This document shows positions 25,097-34,566 of a stretch of 64,000 nt of DNA, in pieces (position 1 is the first letter of the stretch; each line of letters starts with the position of its first letter). This DNA comes from JBGPLJ01 sp035644395 (GTDB lineage Bacteria > Pseudomonadota > Gammaproteobacteria > Steroidobacterales > Steroidobacteraceae): contig DASQOR010000090.1 in the NCBI GenBank assembly GCA_035644395.1, positions 1 through 64,000 of the forward strand, given 5' to 3'. Both the position numbers and the translations under genes were made by a program. Below the pieces are notes generated by a model, which was not told the DNA's origin, made no database searches, and was given only the letters and a program-made list of their open reading frames with translations.

Positions 25097-26749
25097 TTGA
25101 CGTCGTCCGCCTCTGCAAACGCCCGCGGTGGCATCGATCGTGCCCACCGACGGGTCATCTTCGCCTCATCGCTCGGCACGGTCTTCGAGTGGTACGACTT
25201 CTATCTGTACGGCTCACTCGCCGGCATCATCACGAAGCAGTTCTTTTCCGGTGTCGATGAGACGACCGGCTTCATTTTCGCGCTGCTGGCCTTCGCCGCC
25301 GGATTCTTCGTGCGGCCATTCGGCGCGCTGCTGTTTGGCCGCCTCGGCGATCTGGCCGGGCGCAAGTACACGTTCCTGATCACTATTGTGATCATGGGCG
25401 TCTCGACCGCCCTCGTCGGCTGCCTCCCGACCTATGCGCAAGCCGGCGTAGTCGCGCCCGTTGCGCTCATTGCCCTGCGCCTCCTGCAGGGCCTCGCGCT
25501 CGGCGGCGAATATGGCGGCGCAGCCACCTACGTCGCGGAACACGCGCCGGAGGGCAAGCGCGGCCTTTACACGAGCTGGATCCAGACCACGGCGACACTC
25601 GGCCTCTTTCTCTCCCTGATCGTCATCCTCGCCTGCCGCAAGTTCTTTGGTCCGGCATTCGAGACGCAGGGCTGGCGCCTCCCGTTCCTGCTGTCGATCG
25701 TGCTGCTCGGGGTCTCCGTCTATATCCGCTTGCAACTCGCCGAGTCGCCGGTATTCCTGGAGATGAAGGCGCAATCGCGCCAATCGACCGCGCCGCTCAC
25801 GGAGGCCTTCGCGCGCTGGGATAATCTGCGCGTCGTCGTGCTCGCCCTCCTGGGTGCAACGGCCGGCCAGGCCGTCGTCTGGTATACGGGGCAGTTCTAC
25901 GCCCTCTTTTTCCTCACGCAAACGCTGAAAGTCGACCCGCAACACGCCAATCTGCTGATCGCCGGATCGCTCCTCATCGGCACGCCGGCCTTCATTTATT
26001 TCGGCCGGCTTTCCGACCGGCTCGGGCGCAAGCGCATCGTGCTTGCGGGCTGTCTGCTCGCGGCGCTCACCTACTTTCCGATCTTCAAGGCCCTTACCCA
26101 TTTCGCCAATCCCGCGATCGCCGACGCGGCGGCCGCCGCTCCCATCACGGTGATCGCGGATCCCGAGGCTTGCAGCTTTCAGTTCGATCCGGTCGGCAAG
26201 CGCAAACTCACACGCTCCTGTGACATCGCCAAGGCGGCATTGGCGAAGTCCGGCGCTCCGTACAGCAATGAGGCCGCGATGCCGGGTACGCCGGCAACGG
26301 TGCGGGTTGGGTCCCGCCTCGTGACGGTAGTCGAGGGCACGACGCTCGATGCCCCGGCACTCAAGTCCCGGACGGAGGAATTCAACAAGCGGCTCGCCGC
26401 AGCGCTCGCCGAGGCGGGCTATCCCGCCAAGGCCGATCCGGAGCGCATCAACTCCGTTGCGGTACTGGCGCTGCTGACGCTGCTCGTCATCTACGTGACG
26501 ATGGTCTACGGGCCGATCGCTGCCTGGCTGGTGGAGCTCTTCCCGGCGCGCATCCGCTATTCATCGATGTCGCTGCCCTATCACATCGGCAACGGCTGGT
26601 TCGGAGGATTCCTGCCGACCGTTGCCTTCGCCCTGGTCACGATGACCGGCGATATCTACTACGGGCTCTGGTATCCCGTGGCCGTCGCCCTGTTCACGTT
26701 CATCGTCGGCGGGCTTTTCCTGCGCGAAACGCGCGGCACGGCAATCTAG
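25097..26749 (+). CDS. MFS permease, metabolite:H+ symporter (ProP/MHS-like), with large inserted loop
   Basis: 550-aa inner-membrane transporter. MHS family landmarks: SSLGTVFEWYDFYLYG in helix 1, GRLGDLAGRKYT (MFS loop 2-3 motif), RLLQGLALGGEYGGA in helix 4 and GRLSDRLGRKR in loop 8-9. Helix prediction by eye gives 12 segments. A hydrophilic insert of about 117 residues (about 335-451), with two cysteines (359, 375), interrupts the protein before helix 9 or so, which is not usual for ProP/KgtP. Substrate unknown; the family takes up dicarboxylates, osmolytes and aromatic acids. TTG 25097 is chosen because AGGAG lies 7 nt upstream. Its stop overlaps that of the GGDEF-EAL gene on the other strand. 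Confidence 0.88.
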   Translation: MTSSASANARGGIDRAHRRVIFASSLGTVFEWYDFYLYGSLAGIITKQFFSGVDETTGFIFALLAFAAGFFVRPFGALLFGRLGDLAGRKYTFLITIVIMGVSTALVGCLPTYAQAGVVAPVALIALRLLQGLALGGEYGGAATYVAEHAPEGKRGLYTSWIQTTATLGLFLSLIVILACRKFFGPAFETQGWRLPFLLSIVLLGVSVYIRLQLAESPVFLEMKAQSRQSTAPLTEAFARWDNLRVVVLALLGATAGQAVVWYTGQFYALFFLTQTLKVDPQHANLLIAGSLLIGTPAFIYFGRLSDRLGRKRIVLAGCLLAALTYFPIFKALTHFANPAIADAAAAAPITVIADPEACSFQFDPVGKRKLTRSCDIAKAALAKSGAPYSNEAAMPGTPATVRVGSRLVTVVEGTTLDAPALKSRTEEFNKRLAAALAEAGYPAKADPERINSVAVLALLTLLVIYVTMVYGPIAAWLVELFPARIRYSSMSLPYHIGNGWFGGFLPTVAFALVTMTGDIYYGLWYPVAVALFTFIVGGLFLRETRGTAI

Positions 26750-29382
26750 CGGGCCACGCGCAGGCGCATCGAGACGGAACCGTCGCTGGTCGCGGCGAGC
26801 AGCCGGTAGAACGCGTCGGCCTCCATCGGCTTGCCGAAGAGATAGCCCTGCGCGAATTCGCAGTTGTGATCGAGGAGATAGTCGAGCTGCTGGTCGTTCT
26901 CGACGCCTTCCGCGCACACCGGAATGCGCATCGACTGCGCCATCGCGAGAATGGCGCGCACGATCGCCGCGTCATTCGCATCCTGCACCATGTCGCGCAC
27001 GAACGAGCGGTCGATCTTGAGCTTGGTGATGGGGAAATGCTTGAGATAGCTCAGGCTCGAATAGCCCATGCCGAAATCGTCGACCGAGATGCCGATGCCG
27101 AGCTCGCGCAGTTCATGGAGCGAAGCCGCCTCCGCCGCCGCATGCTGCATGAACGCGCTTTCCGTGAGTTCGACCTCGAGCAGATGAACCGAGAGAGCGC
27201 TTTCGCGCAGCATGGCCTTCAGGCGCGAGAGAAATTCCGGCCGGCGCAGCTGGCTCGGTGAAATGTTGACGGCAACCGGAAAATCGCGCGCCAGCGTTTC
27301 GTGCCAGTGCTTGCGGGTACGGATCGCTTCGCGCAGCACCCATTCGCCGATTTCGACGATGAGCCCGCTTTCCTCGGCCACGCTGATGAAGCTCGCCGGC
27401 GACTGCAACTCGCCGTTGTCGTCCTTCCAGCGCAGCAGCGCCTCGACTCCGACGATCTCGCCGATCCTGAGGTCGACCTGCGGCTGATAGAGCAGCTGGA
27501 AACGCTCGCCGCTGATCGCCGTGCGCAGCTGCGACTCGAGCGCTACCCGGTCGTTCAGGGAGATGTTGAGGTCGGCGCGGAAGAACTGGTAGTTGTTCCG
27601 GCCCTTCTCCTTCGCGTGATACATGGCCGTGTCGGCGCTGCGCACGAGCGTGGAGAGGTCCGGGGCATCGCGCGGGAAAACGCTGATGCCGACGCTGCCG
27701 GTCACGAGGAATTGCAGGTTCCCGTACCAGAACGGCGCGCGCAGGGTCTCGAGCAGGCGCTTCGCGAGTTGCTGCGGCGCCTGTTCGTCGGTGACGTTCG
27801 GCATGACGACGACGAACTCATCGCCCCCCATGCGCACGACCAGTCGCCCCTCGCCGGCCGCGGCGGAGATTCTCGAGGCGAGTTCCTTGAGCAGCGCATC
27901 GCCGGTCTCGTGGCCGCGCGAATCGTTGATGTACTTGAAGCGGTCGATGTCGAGGAAGAAGAGCGCGAGCGCCGTGCCCGTCGCTTCCGACTCCGCCATC
28001 GCGCGCTTCAGGAACGACTGCAGGTAGAGCCGGTTCGGCAGGCCCGTGAGCCCGTCGTGGTGGGCAAGGTGATCGAGCCGCTTTTCGCTTGCGCGCAGCC
28101 GCACCTCTGCCGCCTTGCGCGCGGTGACGTCACGCGTGACGAGGCAGAGCACTTCGCGGCGCCGGTGAATGATGATGCTGGCCGTCACCTCGACATCGAG
28201 CAGCTGCCCGTTGGCCGCGCGCAGCTGCAGCTCCATCGTGCCGACGCTTGGCCTCAAGTCCTGGCCCATGAGCCGGGCATTGACGGCGCCCGGCGGCAGC
28301 ACGTCGTAGAGGTAGAGTTCGCGCGGCAGCTTCTCGCCGAATCCCGCGCCCTCGAGGAACGCGCGGTTCGCTTCGAGGATACGGCGCGTCGCGACGTCGA
28401 TCAGCAGGATGCCTTCCGACGCCTGGGTGACGACGGCGCGGTAGCGCGCCTCGCTCTCCTGGCGTTCGTCCCAGTTGCGTGCGAGGCGCGCCGACATCAG
28501 GAATGCGATCAGGCCGAAGGTCACGCAGACGATGAGCGCCGCCGTCACGAGGTAGCGGATCGTCTCGAGACCCTTGGCATAGACCTCGCGGGGTTCCGTA
28601 ACAGCGATGACCAGGGACGGGCGGCCTTCGAGATTCGGCAACGCGAGGTAGGTCGTGATGGCCTCATCGTCGACGGGCACGCTGATGGACGCGCCGCCGC
28701 GTTCCGCTGACGATTGCAGGCGCCGGACTGCGGCAGGCAGTTCCTCATCGTCTGCAGACCGGGCCGCGACCATGCGTCCCATGGCCGCGCTCAGGCGCTT
28801 CAGCGCCGCATCGTCGAAGCTGCGCGCGAAGATCAGGATGCCGCGCGGCGGCGAATTCGCGAGGCTCGGGTAGATGGCGTAGGCCACCACCGCCACGACG
28901 CGATCCGGTGTGTCGAGCAGTCCGGTGAACAGCGGCGCGTCGGGCCGTGCCCCTTCGAGACTCAGTCGTTCCGCAGGCAGCAGCGAGATGAACTTGTTGG
29001 CGTCGGTAAAGCCACGCCCGTCCCGGTCGCTGAACCGGCGCCAGAACACGGGCATCCTCGCCGTGTTGAGCACCAGCACCGTGTCGACCTTGAAATTCGT
29101 CATCGACGTGTACGCGAAGTTGCTCTGCACGAACGGGATGTTCGGCCGCACGACGAACTCGTACATGTCATCCCACACCGCGTAGTCGCTGGTGGCCGTG
29201 GCGAGCTGTTTCAGTTCATCGTTCCACGCGCGTTCGAGCTGATGGGCCGTACGGCCGGTGGTCGCCGCCTCGAGGTCGGTATAGCTCTCCATCAGGTAAT
29301 AGCGCGCGGCGGCCAGCACGGCGCCCATCAGCAGCGCGAGGCCAATGACGATAATCAGTCCTGTTTTCAGCGTCGGGCGCAT
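26746..29382 (-). CDS. CHASE4-like/PAS/GGDEF/EAL cyclic-di-GMP protein
   Basis: 878 aa: membrane helix 7-27; periplasmic sensor about 30-275 of CHASE4 character (DYAVWDDMYEFV at 66-77); helix 276-298; PAS about 312-425; GGDEF domain about 440-600 with RMGGDEF (519-523); EAL domain about 615-865 with EALLRW (647-652), NISP (706-709), DDFG (768-771), KIDRSF (788-793) and AEGVE (824-828). Both active sites look intact, so it could make or break cyclic-di-GMP. The inhibitory RxxD site expected five residues before GGDEF is absent. Start ATG 29382. Its stop TAG shares the four-base CTAG with the stop of the convergent MFS gene. Confidence 0.93.
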   Translation of the reverse strand: MRPTLKTGLIIVIGLALLMGAVLAAARYYLMESYTDLEAATTGRTAHQLERAWNDELKQLATATSDYAVWDDMYEFVVRPNIPFVQSNFAYTSMTNFKVDTVLVLNTARMPVFWRRFSDRDGRGFTDANKFISLLPAERLSLEGARPDAPLFTGLLDTPDRVVAVVAYAIYPSLANSPPRGILIFARSFDDAALKRLSAAMGRMVAARSADDEELPAAVRRLQSSAERGGASISVPVDDEAITTYLALPNLEGRPSLVIAVTEPREVYAKGLETIRYLVTAALIVCVTFGLIAFLMSARLARNWDERQESEARYRAVVTQASEGILLIDVATRRILEANRAFLEGAGFGEKLPRELYLYDVLPPGAVNARLMGQDLRPSVGTMELQLRAANGQLLDVEVTASIIIHRRREVLCLVTRDVTARKAAEVRLRASEKRLDHLAHHDGLTGLPNRLYLQSFLKRAMAESEATGTALALFFLDIDRFKYINDSRGHETGDALLKELASRISAAAGEGRLVVRMGGDEFVVVMPNVTDEQAPQQLAKRLLETLRAPFWYGNLQFLVTGSVGISVFPRDAPDLSTLVRSADTAMYHAKEKGRNNYQFFRADLNISLNDRVALESQLRTAISGERFQLLYQPQVDLRIGEIVGVEALLRWKDDNGELQSPASFISVAEESGLIVEIGEWVLREAIRTRKHWHETLARDFPVAVNISPSQLRRPEFLSRLKAMLRESALSVHLLEVELTESAFMQHAAAEAASLHELRELGIGISVDDFGMGYSSLSYLKHFPITKLKIDRSFVRDMVQDANDAAIVRAILAMAQSMRIPVCAEGVENDQQLDYLLDHNCEFAQGYLFGKPMEADAFYRLLAATSDGSVSMRLRVAR

Positions 29383-29433
29383 GGAGATCCGTTTGTCGTG
29401 CGCAAAAGCGCACCAACCATGCGCCTCCCGGCG

Positions 29434-31269
29434 CTATTCGACTGTGACCGATTTGGCGAGATTACGGGGCTGGTCCACGTCCGTACCTCGCAAAACAGCG
29501 ACGTGATACGCAAGCAGCTGCAATGGGATCGTGTAGATCGCCGGCGCCTGGAAATAGCTCACATGGCGCGGCATCTTGATGACCTGCACGTCGCTCGAGC
29601 TTTCGATGCCGGAATCGGGATCGGCGAACACGTACAGCCGCCCGCCGCGCGCCCGCACTTCCTGCATGTTCGACTTCAGCTTCTCGAGGAGATCGTTGTT
29701 CGGGGCAACCGTCACGACCGGCATGTCCTCGTCGACGAGTGCGAGCGGCCCGTGCTTGAGCTCCCCCGCCGCATAGGCCTCGGCATGGATGTAGGAGATC
29801 TCCTTGAGCTTGAGCGCGCCTTCGAGCGCGATCGGGTAGAGGGCGCCGCGGCCAAGAAAGAGTGCGTGATGCTTTTCAGCGAAGATCTTCGCGAGCGCGA
29901 GGATCTGCGGCTCGAGCTTGAGCGTCTCCTCGATGAGCGCCGGAATTTCAAGGAGCCGCATGACGAGCTGCCGTTCCCGCTCCGCATCCGGGTGCAGCAT
30001 CTTGGTGAGCGCAACCACGAGCATGCCGAGCGCGGCGAGCTGCGTCGTGAAGGCCTTGGTCGAGGCGACGCCGATCTCGGGGCCCGCGCGCGTCAGCATC
30101 ACGAGCGCGGACTCGCGCACGAGCGAGCTCTCCGGCACGTTGCAGATCGAAAGGCTCGAGAGGTAGCCGAGCTCCTTCGCCATGCGCAGTGCCGCAAGCG
30201 TATCCGCCGTTTCGCCGGATTGCGAGATGGTGACGAAGAGCGTGTCCGGGGTCAGCACGGGATTGCGATAGCGGTACTCGCTCGCGATATCCACCCAGCA
30301 GGGGATACGGGCGATCTGTTCGATGAAATAGCGCGCGACGCAGGCTGCGTGATAGCTCGTACCGCAGGCGACGATATGCACGGCACGCGTGCGCTTCAGC
30401 ACCTCCTGTGCTTCGGGCCCGAAGGCCTGCGCAAGGAGTTTTCCGCCCGCGATGCGCTCCTCGAGCGTGTTGGCCACGGAGCGCGGCTGCTCGAAGATCT
30501 CCTTCTGCATGTAGTGGCGAAATTGTCCGAGCTCGACAGCGTCGGCCGACAGCTCGCTTTCGCGCACCGCACGCTCGACCTGCTTGCCCGTCGAGTCGAA
30601 CACCGTAACCGCGGCGCGCCGGATCTCGGCCACATCGCCTTCGTCGAGAAACATGAAGCGGCGCGTGACGGGCAGAAGCGCCGAGACGTCCGACGCAACG
30701 AAGTTTTCGCCCTTGCCAAGGCCGATGACGACGGGACATCCGCAGCGGGCAAGCACCAGCCGGTCCGGCTCATGCTCGCTCAGGACCGCGAGGGCATAGG
30801 CGCCGCGCAATTCCGCAACGGTGCGGCGCACCGCTTCGAACAGGCCGCTCGCGCTGCGCAGATGGAAATGGATGCGGTGCGCGATGACTTCGGTGTCGGT
30901 CTCCGAGGAAAACTGGTAGCCGTGCCGCACGAGCTCAGCGCGCAGCTCTTCGTGATTTTCGATGATGCCGTTGTGGACGAGAGCGACCCCGTCCTTCGAT
31001 ATGTGCGGGTGCGCGTTGCGTTCGCTCGGCACGCCGTGCGTCGCCCAGCGTGTGTGCGCGATGCCGAGCGGGCCGTGCGTCGGGCTCGCCTCGAGCGCTT
31101 CCTCGAGCTTCTTTACCTTGCCGACCGCGCGCAGGCGCACGACGTGCTTCGTGCCGTTCAGCACGGCGACGCCCGCGGAATCGTAGCCGCGATATTCGAG
31201 GCGCTTGAGCCCCTCGATGAGAACGGGGACGACATCGCGATCGGCAACGGCTCCGACAATTCCGCACAT
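29434..31269 (-). CDS. glmS: Glutamine--fructose-6-phosphate aminotransferase (isomerizing)
   Basis: 611 aa, the normal GlmS length. It makes glucosamine-6-phosphate from fructose-6-phosphate and glutamine, the first step to UDP-GlcNAc. The N-terminal glutaminase domain begins MCGIVG with nucleophile Cys 2. Two SIS domains follow (ACGTSYHAA and ISQSGETADT). The C-terminal DQPRNLAKSVTVE is the typical end of the protein. ATG 31269 has AAGGG about 9 nt upstream. It follows glmU on the same strand, 133 bp away, with a candidate promoter in the gap. I see no glmS ribozyme, which is a Gram-positive feature. Confidence 0.98.
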   Translation of the reverse strand: MCGIVGAVADRDVVPVLIEGLKRLEYRGYDSAGVAVLNGTKHVVRLRAVGKVKKLEEALEASPTHGPLGIAHTRWATHGVPSERNAHPHISKDGVALVHNGIIENHEELRAELVRHGYQFSSETDTEVIAHRIHFHLRSASGLFEAVRRTVAELRGAYALAVLSEHEPDRLVLARCGCPVVIGLGKGENFVASDVSALLPVTRRFMFLDEGDVAEIRRAAVTVFDSTGKQVERAVRESELSADAVELGQFRHYMQKEIFEQPRSVANTLEERIAGGKLLAQAFGPEAQEVLKRTRAVHIVACGTSYHAACVARYFIEQIARIPCWVDIASEYRYRNPVLTPDTLFVTISQSGETADTLAALRMAKELGYLSSLSICNVPESSLVRESALVMLTRAGPEIGVASTKAFTTQLAALGMLVVALTKMLHPDAERERQLVMRLLEIPALIEETLKLEPQILALAKIFAEKHHALFLGRGALYPIALEGALKLKEISYIHAEAYAAGELKHGPLALVDEDMPVVTVAPNNDLLEKLKSNMQEVRARGGRLYVFADPDSGIESSSDVQVIKMPRHVSYFQAPAIYTIPLQLLAYHVAVLRGTDVDQPRNLAKSVTVE

Positions 31270-31352
31270 GTTATTGGGCCCTTATGGCAGAGGTCGGCCG
31301 GTGGCTTCCGTGTAGGGGCGCCAGTGTGCCCGACCGACGCTGGAAAGGCTGG

Positions 31353-31380
31353 ATTCTACTGGAAAAAGCGTGACTGTCGT
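31353..31380 (-). promoter_or_regulatory. Candidate sigma70 promoter of glmS
   Basis: Reverse strand: ACGACA (31380-31375, 4 of 6) and TAGAAT (31358-31353, 5 of 6) with a 16-bp spacer in the 133-bp gap between glmU and glmS. It would allow glmS expression apart from glmU. Confidence 0.35.
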
Positions 31381-31402
31381 CTCATGGACTGGGCCCGGAC
31401 TG

Positions 31403-32770
31403 CTACTTCTTTTTCTTTTGCGGCCGCTGCCAGCCCTCGATCGTCACCTGCCGGCTGCGAGCCAGGGTCAGCATCCCGGCCGGAGCATTCTTGGTGATCG
31501 TCGAGCCGGCACCGGTGTTGGCCCCCTTTTCGATCGTCACCGGCGCGACCAGCATGTTGCCGGAGCCGATGTGAACGTCGTCTTCGATCGTGGTGCGATG
31601 CTTGGCGGCGCCGTCGTAGTTGACCGTGATGGTGCCGGCGCCCACGTTGACGTTCTTGCCGATGACGGCGTCGCCGAGGTAGGTGAGATGATTCGCCTTG
31701 CTACCGTCGCCGAGCTGGCTGTTCTTCACTTCCACGAAATTGCCGATGTGCACGTTCGCGGCGAGCGTCGATGACGGCCGGAAGCGCGCGAACGGGCCGA
31801 TCTGGCAGCCGGGACCGATCACGGCCTTGTCGAGTACGCAATTCGAGAAGAGCTCGGTGTCATCGCCGATTTCGCTGTCGCGCAGGAAGCAGTTGGGACC
31901 GATCTTCACGCGCGATCCGAGCTTCACCTTGCCGACGAAAACGGCGTTGACGTCGATGAAGACGTCGCTCCCGATCGCGATTTCGCCACGCACGTCGATG
32001 CGCTCGGGATCCGCGAGCGTCGCGCCGGCGAGCATCAGTTCCCGGGCGCGGCGCCTGCGATTTTCGGTCTCCACCTCGGCGAGCTGGATCTTGTCGTTCA
32101 CACCAAGTACCTCCGTCGTGGTCGGCGCGATGGTCGCGCTGATCGTGAAACCTTCACGCACAGCGGCAGTGACGATGTCCGTCAGGTAGTACTCGCGCTG
32201 GGCGTTGTCATTGCGAAGGCTCGTTAGCCAGCGTCTGAGGGACGCGGCCGGCACCGCCATCAAGCCTGTGTTGATCTCGCGGATCGCGAGTTCCTTGTGA
32301 TTGGCATCCTTCTGCTCGACGATGCGCACCACGCGTCCACCGGCATCACGGACGAGACGCCCGTATCCGGTCGGGTCTTCGAGCTCGACACCGAGCAGGG
32401 CCACTGCTTTGACGCCTGCGGACTGCACGAGCTTCGCGAGTGTTTCACGGCGCACCAACGGTACGTCGCCGTAGAGAACCAGCACCCGATGGTCGTCGGC
32501 AATCGCCGGCATGGCCTGCAGGACGGCGTGGCCCGTGCCAAGTTGCTCCGCCTGGCGCACCCATTGCACGGGTTCGCCGGCGAGCGCCTCTGGAACCTGC
32601 TCGCCGCCGTAACCGTAGACGACGTGGATGGCGGCGGCGTCGAGCGAGCGGGCGCAGTCGATCACGTGCTTCAACATCGGCCGGCCGGCGAGCGGCTGCA
32701 GCACTTTCGGCAAGTCGGAGTTCATCCGCTTGCCCTGGCCCGCCGCCAGAATGACGATGCTGAGGTTCAA
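31403..32770 (-). CDS. glmU: Bifunctional UDP-GlcNAc pyrophosphorylase / glucosamine-1-phosphate N-acetyltransferase
   Basis: 455 aa, typical. The N-terminal uridylyltransferase domain has the LAAGQGKRM signature with LPKVLQPLAG; the C-terminal acetyltransferase is a left-handed beta-helix of hexapeptide repeats ending GTITVNYDGAAKHRT, IGSGNMLVAPVTI and a Lys-rich tail. It makes UDP-GlcNAc for peptidoglycan and lipopolysaccharide. The start is TTG 32770, immediately before LSIVILAAG; no ATG or clear ribosome binding site is available, so translation may be modest. The SPFH gene lies 26 bp upstream on the same strand. Confidence 0.97.
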   Translation of the reverse strand: MNLSIVILAAGQGKRMNSDLPKVLQPLAGRPMLKHVIDCARSLDAAAIHVVYGYGGEQVPEALAGEPVQWVRQAEQLGTGHAVLQAMPAIADDHRVLVLYGDVPLVRRETLAKLVQSAGVKAVALLGVELEDPTGYGRLVRDAGGRVVRIVEQKDANHKELAIREINTGLMAVPAASLRRWLTSLRNDNAQREYYLTDIVTAAVREGFTISATIAPTTTEVLGVNDKIQLAEVETENRRRRARELMLAGATLADPERIDVRGEIAIGSDVFIDVNAVFVGKVKLGSRVKIGPNCFLRDSEIGDDTELFSNCVLDKAVIGPGCQIGPFARFRPSSTLAANVHIGNFVEVKNSQLGDGSKANHLTYLGDAVIGKNVNVGAGTITVNYDGAAKHRTTIEDDVHIGSGNMLVAPVTIEKGANTGAGSTITKNAPAGMLTLARSRQVTIEGWQRPQKKKK

Positions 32771-32796
32771 AGTGACGCGCAGTATATCGCGCGCCG

Positions 32797-33693
32797 TTAC
32801 TGAACCGCGCTCGTCATCGGCACCACCGGCTGAGCGTCGGTTTCGGCCACCAGCATCGTCATCAGGTTGATGACGAGCTGCGCCCGCTGCGCATCGTTCA
32901 GCACGGCGATCTTCGCCGCGCTCAGGGCTTCGACCGCGTGAGTGACGAGCCCAACCGCGCCCTCGACGATCTTGCGACGGGCCGCGAGCACGGCTTCCGC
33001 CTGCTGGCGGCGGAGCATGACGCCCGCGATTTCCGGCGCGTAGGCGAGATGCGCGAGGCGTGCGTCGAGAACGGCGATGCCCGCCGCCGCCGCGTGCGAA
33101 CCAATCGTGCGCTCGAGCTCGGTGCTGACGCCTTCCATGTTGCCCCGCAGCCCTTCACCGGCGCCTTCCGAATCGTAGGGATGGCCGCCGACGACCTGCC
33201 GCAGCGCCGACTCGGCCTGCTGCGCCAGGAATCGTTCGTAGTATTCAACCGCGAAGGAGGCGCGCGCCGTGTCTTCCACCGCCCACACAACGATTGCCGC
33301 AACCTCCACGGGATTGCCGGCGAGGTCATTCACCTTGAGCGTCGGTGTCGTGGTGTTGACGACGCGCAGCGAAAGCTTGCGGCGCGCGCAGAAGGGATTG
33401 TAGAACCAGAGGCCATCGTTGCGGATCGTGCCTGCGTACTTGCCGAAGAATGTGAGCACGACCGCCTGCTTCGGCTCTAACGTGACCAGGCCGCGCGTCA
33501 TCAGGATGAGCACGAGGATCGCCGCGCCGAGACTCAGGAGCGGATTGATCGTCATGTCCCCGGAACCCAGCTGGCCGACGAAATTGCGCGCGAGGAACAC
33601 GATCAGTGCGACGCCGATGATGACGGCGATCCAGCCGTTCAGGTAGTGAGCGGCCTTTTCATTGATCGCGGCCGGGGGCCTGTCGTTGCTCAT
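32797..33693 (-). CDS. SPFH/Band 7 domain membrane protein
   Basis: 298 aa. Two membrane helices (about 18-38 and 48-68), then an SPFH/prohibitin-like domain (TLEPKQAVVLTFFGKYAGTIRNDGLWFYNPF), and a helical C-terminal region rich in Ala, Arg and Glu (RRQQAEAVLAARRKIVEGAV). Family members scaffold membrane microdomains or regulate membrane proteases; a specific role here is unknown. ATG 33693 has AGGAG 8 nt upstream, which decides against the ATG at 33738. Placed just upstream of glmU and likely co-transcribed with it. Confidence 0.88.
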   Translation of the reverse strand: MSNDRPPAAINEKAAHYLNGWIAVIIGVALIVFLARNFVGQLGSGDMTINPLLSLGAAILVLILMTRGLVTLEPKQAVVLTFFGKYAGTIRNDGLWFYNPFCARRKLSLRVVNTTTPTLKVNDLAGNPVEVAAIVVWAVEDTARASFAVEYYERFLAQQAESALRQVVGGHPYDSEGAGEGLRGNMEGVSTELERTIGSHAAAAGIAVLDARLAHLAYAPEIAGVMLRRQQAEAVLAARRKIVEGAVGLVTHAVEALSAAKIAVLNDAQRAQLVINLMTMLVAETDAQPVVPMTSAVQ

Positions 33694-33860
33694 GGGTGCC
33701 TCTCCTGATGAAGACGAATTCGAATGGGCTGCGGCCAATATGAGAACGGAACTACGGAATGCAATATGCGCGGTGAGGTCGCTCGCCTGCGTGCCTCGCA
33801 GATGGCGCGACGCTGCCAGTGAACATAAGTTGCTCTATCGGTATCTCCGCGAGAACCGGC

Positions 33861-34178
33861 TCACCGCGAGATCTTCATCTCGTTGAACTGGATGACGGGC
33901 ACCGCATCCGTGTAGTTCGGAATGTCTCCTTGCAGCGTTGCCGCGTGCGGTCCGAAAGCCGCGAGAAACGACTCGACCGAATCGAACAACAGGCGGCAAA
34001 CGGCCGCATTCGCGGGCGGAACGCCCTCAGCAGTGCCTGCGACGCCCGCCTCGACCGTAACGCCACGCAGCGCGCCGCCGAGCAGCCGGATGGTCATGGG
34101 CATGTGCTTGTTGACGTAGTAGTCAAGGTCGAAGTGGCTGGTCGCCGTGCGCGGGTAAATGATGCAACAGCAGATCAT
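33861..34178 (-). CDS. EthD-family small protein
   Basis: 105-aa protein with the dimeric ferredoxin-like EthD pattern: IICCCIIYPR-type first strand (ICCCIIYP), FDLDYYVNKHMPMTIRLLG, where the Y-x-x-x-HMP core is diagnostic, and a final strand VPVIQFNEMKIS. EthD was named for its requirement in ETBE degradation, but most relatives have no known reaction. ATG 34178 has AGGGAG 6 nt upstream; ATG 34220 is not supported and would overlap the upstream gene. Last of a reverse-strand set after atpC and the TIGR03067-like gene. Confidence 0.8.
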   Translation of the reverse strand: MICCCIIYPRTATSHFDLDYYVNKHMPMTIRLLGGALRGVTVEAGVAGTAEGVPPANAAVCRLLFDSVESFLAAFGPHAATLQGDIPNYTDAVPVIQFNEMKISR

Positions 34179-34212
34179 CGGCGTCTCCCTGGAGTCATGT
34201 GGCCGGTCGCCG

Positions 34213-34551
34213 CTAGGCACGCCGGTACGTTACGAGAAAGTGCTTGCTTGCGGCGGCGGACTGAAATGCCTTGGGCCTCGCCTCGCACGCAAGGTCGTAG
34301 CAGATCGTCAGCGTGTCGCCCGTCAGCTCATAGATTGCCGGAATCTGGCGGCCCTTGTTCGGTCCATCGCTGCCGGCCACGTCGATGGCGGCGGGAAACG
34401 CACGATCGTCCGTGCGATAGGTGCCGTGATCGTTGCCGAGGGTGTACTGCCCGGCGTTCAACGTGAGCCGAATGGTCGCGAGCACCGGAGCCGGGAAGGA
34501 ATTTCCCCCGAGGATGGCCGAAGTCGCGATCCAGGTACCGTCGAGCATCAC
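34213..34551 (-). CDS. TIGR03067-like small protein
   Basis: 112-aa protein resembling the TIGR03067 family: LDGTWIATSAILGGN at the start, then GTYRTD, the core PAAIDVAGSDGPNKGRQIPAIYELTGDTLTICYD and RPKAF. The role of the family is unknown; it is a lipocalin-like small beta-rich protein by appearance. No signal peptide. ATG 34551 or 34548. It lies between atpC (15 bp upstream) and the EthD-like gene, on the same strand, so it may ride on the atp transcript. Confidence 0.72.
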   Translation of the reverse strand: MMLDGTWIATSAILGGNSFPAPVLATIRLTLNAGQYTLGNDHGTYRTDDRAFPAAIDVAGSDGPNKGRQIPAIYELTGDTLTICYDLACEARPKAFQSAAASKHFLVTYRRA

Positions 34552-34566
34552 GCCCCCCGACCGGGA

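Noticed and set aside
29434..31402. glmS ribozyme or riboswitch
   Set aside because: Known only from Gram-positives; the 133-bp leader has no matching core that I can see.
28714..31497. 927-codon forward open frame
   Set aside because: Antisense to the GGDEF-EAL gene and glmS, both certain. No recognisable motif.
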